Assembly: GCA_003132105.1 (NCBI GenBank)
Contig: PKWS01000124.1
Span: 600 to 10,947 of the forward strand
Reading direction: 5' to 3'
Origin: Desulfosporosinus sp.
GTDB taxonomy: Bacteria; Bacillota; Desulfitobacteriia; Desulfitobacteriales; Desulfitobacteriaceae
Length of the DNA: 10,348 nucleotides
This document shows, in pieces, positions 7,401-10,348 of this stretch (the stretch's first letter is position 1; each line of letters opens with the position of its first letter). Under the pieces are notes generated by a model. It worked only from the letters and a program-made list of their open reading frames with translations, was not told the DNA's origin and ran no database searches. The translations under genes and the position numbers were made by a program.

Positions 7401-10348
7401 GAGGATCACTGGCTTCCCCCTGATAATGTGCAAATTGATCCAGCTAATGGTGTAGCCCATCGAACTTCCCCTACAAACATAGGACTGGCTTTACTAGCAA
7501 ATTTGGCTGCAAGGGATTTTGGGTACATTACGTTATCAACGGTACATGAACGAATTAAGTGTACGCTCCAAAGTCTAGAGGGGCTCGAACATTGGAAGGG
7601 ACATCTTTACAATTGGTACGATACTAAGAGTCTTGTACCCTTAGAGCCACGTTATGTCTCAACCGTTGACAGCGGAAATTTCGTGCTTTATTTGTTGACG
7701 TTAAAATCCGGTCTTTCCGAGATCCTAAACAAACCTCTGATAGATCTGGAGTTTGCATGTGGGCTTAAGGATACTTATATCTTACTGATTGAGGCAGTTG
7801 GTAAGGATACTTATGAGGATCTTATCGGATTTGGGCAGGCACTTGATCAAGTGCTAGATTCCGATGAGGCGTGGAATTTTGAGAACTGGATGAATCTATT
7901 GTCCCTATGGCCTCCACTCTTTTTAGAACATGAATTGACCCAAGAGGGGGTTTATTGGGCAAGTTGTCTAGAAACGATGATTTTAAATTTTCGTCAGGAG
8001 ACACAAGATTTTTACCCATGGGTTTTCGACCCCGAATACAAGGAATCAAATGCGCATTTTAACGCTCAAATTTTTAAAACTCCGAATTTGTATGAACTCT
8101 CAAATTGCTATATGGATGGACTGGAGGAGGTCGGCTTTTCGCCCGAGTTGAAGGAGATGATTAAGCAAGCTCTCCTGAAAATTGAAGGTTATCAGCAAGA
8201 GTCAGTAGATCTACAGAAACGGCTTGGGAAGATGGCTTTTGCCACAGATTTCTGCCCACTGTTTGACGAAACGCGTAAACTCTTTTCGATTGGTTACCGT
8301 GTTGCTGAAAGCGTGCTTGATAAGTCCTATTATGACTTGTTGGCTTCAGAGGCACGCCAGGCGAGCTTCATAGCCATCGCTAAAGGGGATGTGCATCACA
8401 ATCATTGGTTCAAGCTCGGACGTTCAATGACACTGACGAAAGGAAAACGAAGTTTGGTCTCCTGGAGTGGCACTATGTTTGAATTTTTAATGCCGCTACT
8501 AGTCATGCGGAATTATGAGGCAACCCTTCTCGATGAAACTTATCGTTCCGTAGTGGAGGTGCAAAGGAAGTATGGAGTAGAACACAACGTACCCTGGGGG
8601 GTATCAGAGTCAGGGTTTTACGCCTTTGATCCACAGCTGAATTATCAGTATAAAGCCTTCGGAGTTCCAGGACTTGGTCTTAAACGGGGGTTAATTCAGG
8701 ATCTTGTGATTGCACCTTATGCGAGTTTTTTAGCCTTAATGGTTTCTCCACGTGAGGCATTATTAAATATTTCGAGGATGGAACAAATGGGTTTTGCGGG
8801 ACGGTATGGGCTATATGAAGCGGCTGACTTCACCCCTGAACGTATCCCTAGTGGGAGTCCATTTATGCTGATCAAGAGTTTTATGGCTCATCATCAAGGA
8901 ATGAGTTTCTTAGCGCTTGATAATGTGTTACATGATAATATCATGCCAAAGCGTTTCCACAGCGAAGCCTTGATTCAGGCCACCGAACTTCTACTCCAAG
9001 AACGCTTACCTGAGTCCACACCAGCTATACCTCAGCTAGAAGGGGAGCATGTTGTGACAGAATGTCAGTTGAAGGGTCCTGATCCGGAAAAGAACCAGTT
9101 TATTATTATGGATTCGGCAATGAGTCCTATTCCTGTCACTCACAGTATTTCTAATGGCCAATATTCTGTCATGATGACGAATGCCGGGTCAGGGTTCAGC
9201 CGTTTTAAGGGTGTTAGTCTCTCACGTTGGCGTGAAGACGTGACACAGGATACCTGGGGAATGTACTTTTATATTCAAAACCTAAATTCCGGTGACGTTT
9301 GGTCCGCAACGCACCATCCTTGTCGGAATTCTGGTGAGAACTATAAGGTGACCTATGCTCCTGATAGTGTAGAGTTCTCTCGAAGAGATGGTAACATAAC
9401 AACTCGTACAGAAGTCGTCGTGTCTCCTGAAGACCAAGCGGAAATGCGCCGTATTTCTTTGACTAATCACAGTAAATACGACCGAACAGTGGAAGTCACT
9501 AGCTATTTTGAAGTGGTTCTTGCTACGTCAAGTGAAGATTTAGCACATCCAGCGTTTGGCAATCTCTTTATTCAAACCGAATTTGAGCAGGAGACTTTGT
9601 TGGCATCCCGAAGACCTCGGAGTGAAAAACAAGCTCGGTTATGGCTCATGCACACAGTTGCGACGGAGGGAGAAAAGGTAGGTTCACTGCAATATGAGAC
9701 AGACCGTGCGCGTTTTATAGGACGGGGGAGAAGCCTTGCCAAGCCTCAAGCGTTAGATGCGAATCACCCCTTGTCTAATACCGTAGGCGCGGTGCTTGAT
9801 CCGATGATGAGCTTACGACAACGGGTTAAGATTGCACCTGGGCAAACTGTGCGGGTCTCCTTTTCTGTTGGATACGCGGAGAATCGTGAGGAGATCACAC
9901 GCATTGCCGAAAAATACAAAGATCCTCTTTCTGTGAATAGGGCCTTTGAACTAGCATGGACACATAGCAAAATGGAGCTTCGCCATTTAAATTTGTCAGC
10001 AGCACAGGCAAACGAGGCTTTAAGCCTTGGTGGTCATTTGCTTTATCTGAGCCCTTGCCGGAGTGATGTGGCGGAATGTATTAAGAATAATCGTAAAGGG
10101 CAGTCTTCATTGTGGCCTTATGCTATTTCAGGAGACCTGCCCATCGTCCTTGTTCAAGTAAAAGATTCAGAAAGTTTGGATTTAGTACGAAGACTTTTAA
10201 CAATCCATGAATACTGGAGACTTAAAGGACTGTTTGCTGATCTTGTCATTCTCAATGAAGATGAGAGCGGTTATGTTCAGGACTTCCAGGATAACTTAAG
10301 GGATTTAATTTCAATGGGGCATGCCCGAGATCTATTAAATCAGCCAGG
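4410..10348 (+). CDS. ndvB: Cyclic beta-1,2-glucan synthase, NdvB/ChvB/Cgs family (3' end outside window)
   Basis: The frame stays open for 1979 codons to the right edge. Family proteins have about 2700-2900 residues, so roughly 70% is present. An N-terminal conserved region (1-400, with LPATEWLLDNFY and LWAIPIMLR) precedes membrane helices near 405-427 and 435-458. The GT84 catalytic part has WMGWERKRGKL at 574-584, DAD at 619-621, SHDLIEG at 731-737 and HRWVRGDWQ at 766-774. Further membrane helices lie near 804-842 and 915-962. The glycoamylase-like (GH189-type) domain carries VAHRTSPTNIGL at 1015, HLYNWYD at 1065, SWSGTMFE at 1351, PWGVSES at 1395 and MAHHQGM at 1492. A GH94 beta-sandwich starts near 1580, and its NRKGQSSLWPYAISGD segment is at 1894-1909. 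The GH94 catalytic Asp should lie beyond the window. Family role: UDP-glucose-dependent chain growth, length control by GH94, and ring closure by the middle domain. Product identity is inferred. Confidence 0.93.
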   Translation, partial: MKLFTRHIAKDKPYKDIVLNREDLLSHAVEIARLHAHQETSLPKRTLLPRFKKNIKFLEQAYRDIVDYSTRTQEVLPATEWLLDNFYSLKDLGEEIHKNLPYKFERQLPRNASGDFQGYPRIYGLLVELIEHTDSQLQSDTLKEFINAYQVQVPLSSGELWAIPIMLRIVLLENITRLTEQILYTQEEREAADQWVMPLLESEHGLDEWEEILKTLTAQEEYSSAYAEQLLKRLRDFGVDSAPLLHWVDRVVAKQDTTIEELAKLERQRQSIYQVSMGHAILSIHFVTAEDWPHFYEEVSSVESKFKKDPSGVYSEMDFQSRDAYRHQVEKIARRFKVSELVVARKVLSRSVKAHEHGESVSSHVGYDLIGPGRVALEQELERDFGESRNQASKIRLAVRKKPGLYYFGSLLIGIGVLSAWILSYALQVTPLSLNYVVIAIGLLLWASSLIIPLVNWAASVLFPPTFLPKLELREGIPQELRTMVAVPTLLTSVGRVNELIGQIEVYHLANKDENLHFALLGDFADASSEIVQGDEEIIAAATVAVEKLNNKYGQSRFYFFHRKRIFNASEGVWMGWERKRGKLVEFNCLLRQDGETSYEVQIGELSILSTFRYVITLDADTQLPQGTARQLIGTLAHPLHAPQLSEDGRRVVQGYGILQPRVGVSILSAGASKFARLFSGRVGVDPYTTAVSDVYQDLFGEGIFTGKGIYDVSIFHQVTHKAFPENTILSHDLIEGLYARAGLVTDVELVDGYPANYLAYMRRLHRWVRGDWQLLPWLFKPIPFVSRWKIFDNLRRSLEAPAQLLLLILAFTVFSGEPWIWVGLISLSLMWPMVLSMLSRLFAEGAEKENFGQDMLTMLEQFSLQFLFLPFKGFIMLDAIIRSIYRQFFSHRYMLEWETAADTEKRLDVSYKTMIYTMWSVILFVLVASVTIRFSFPTKLGLFVPLAMAWLASPWVAYRVSLPIQHKKAILSFSEQHALRRWARKTWAFFEEFVCIEDHWLPPDNVQIDPANGVAHRTSPTNIGLALLANLAARDFGYITLSTVHERIKCTLQSLEGLEHWKGHLYNWYDTKSLVPLEPRYVSTVDSGNFVLYLLTLKSGLSEILNKPLIDLEFACGLKDTYILLIEAVGKDTYEDLIGFGQALDQVLDSDEAWNFENWMNLLSLWPPLFLEHELTQEGVYWASCLETMILNFRQETQDFYPWVFDPEYKESNAHFNAQIFKTPNLYELSNCYMDGLEEVGFSPELKEMIKQALLKIEGYQQESVDLQKRLGKMAFATDFCPLFDETRKLFSIGYRVAESVLDKSYYDLLASEARQASFIAIAKGDVHHNHWFKLGRSMTLTKGKRSLVSWSGTMFEFLMPLLVMRNYEATLLDETYRSVVEVQRKYGVEHNVPWGVSESGFYAFDPQLNYQYKAFGVPGLGLKRGLIQDLVIAPYASFLALMVSPREALLNISRMEQMGFAGRYGLYEAADFTPERIPSGSPFMLIKSFMAHHQGMSFLALDNVLHDNIMPKRFHSEALIQATELLLQERLPESTPAIPQLEGEHVVTECQLKGPDPEKNQFIIMDSAMSPIPVTHSISNGQYSVMMTNAGSGFSRFKGVSLSRWREDVTQDTWGMYFYIQNLNSGDVWSATHHPCRNSGENYKVTYAPDSVEFSRRDGNITTRTEVVVSPEDQAEMRRISLTNHSKYDRTVEVTSYFEVVLATSSEDLAHPAFGNLFIQTEFEQETLLASRRPRSEKQARLWLMHTVATEGEKVGSLQYETDRARFIGRGRSLAKPQALDANHPLSNTVGAVLDPMMSLRQRVKIAPGQTVRVSFSVGYAENREEITRIAEKYKDPLSVNRAFELAWTHSKMELRHLNLSAAQANEALSLGGHLLYLSPCRSDVAECIKNNRKGQSSLWPYAISGDLPIVLVQVKDSESLDLVRRLLTIHEYWRLKGLFADLVILNEDESGYVQDFQDNLRDLISMGHARDLLNQP

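Noticed and set aside
5464..10000. Several minus-strand reading frames of 60-79 codons
   Set aside because: All lie antisense to the continuous glucan synthase frame, show no domain signatures and lack convincing ribosome binding sites.
4410..10348. Two or more separate genes, or a frameshift, in the glucan synthase region
   Set aside because: Codon-by-codon reading from 4410 to 10346 found no stop, and family motifs appear in the expected order throughout, so it is one gene cut only by the window edge.

Overview
The window looks like chromosomal DNA from a low-to-mid-GC Gram-positive anaerobe, most plausibly a spore-forming Clostridia/Peptococcaceae-type bacterium (Desulfosporosinus or Desulfitobacterium-like). 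This is inferred from the TTG and GTG starts with strong GGAG-type ribosome binding sites, the FtsK/SpoIIIE type, and the compact same-strand layout. No marker gene fixes the genus. All four protein genes are on the + strand.

Layout. (1) At 26-853 is a PHP-domain metal-dependent phosphoesterase of the TrpH/YciV type. (2) At 895-1929 is a two-transmembrane potassium channel with a cytoplasmic RCK (TrkA-N/TrkA-C) module, similar in architecture to MthK. (3) At 1982-4156 is an FtsK/SpoIIIE DNA translocase with complete motor and gamma domains but an unusually short membrane part. Gaps of about 40-50 bases link these three genes, although ftsK also appears to have its own promoter overlapping the stop codon of the channel gene. 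(4) A 253-base gap follows, holding a strong intrinsic terminator embedded in GC-rich, palindromic, 21-base-periodic repeats. (5) From 4410 to the right edge runs one uninterrupted reading frame of 1979 codons with no stop in the window. It encodes most of a giant NdvB/ChvB-type cyclic beta-1,2-glucan synthase: conserved N-terminal region, membrane-embedded GT84 glycosyltransferase, glycoamylase-like (GH189-type) domain and the start of a GH94 phosphorylase-type domain. I translated the frame line by line and found no frameshift.

The first three genes are housekeeping or cell-envelope functions (nucleotide or RNA phosphate hydrolysis, K+ flux, chromosome translocation at the septum). They share a transcription direction but no evident pathway. 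The glucan synthase is a separate transcription unit beyond the terminator. The points most worth a second look are: a possible internal start in the K+ channel gene that would give a free RCK subunit; the ftsK promoter and start arrangement; the two-helix FtsK membrane domain with a duplicated linker motif; the 21-base repeat family around the terminator with an 18-base duplication of the terminator arm; and a proteobacterial-style cyclic glucan synthase in a probable Gram-positive. I did not see a clearly undescribed multi-gene system, nor any CRISPR array, tRNA, rRNA or insertion sequence.
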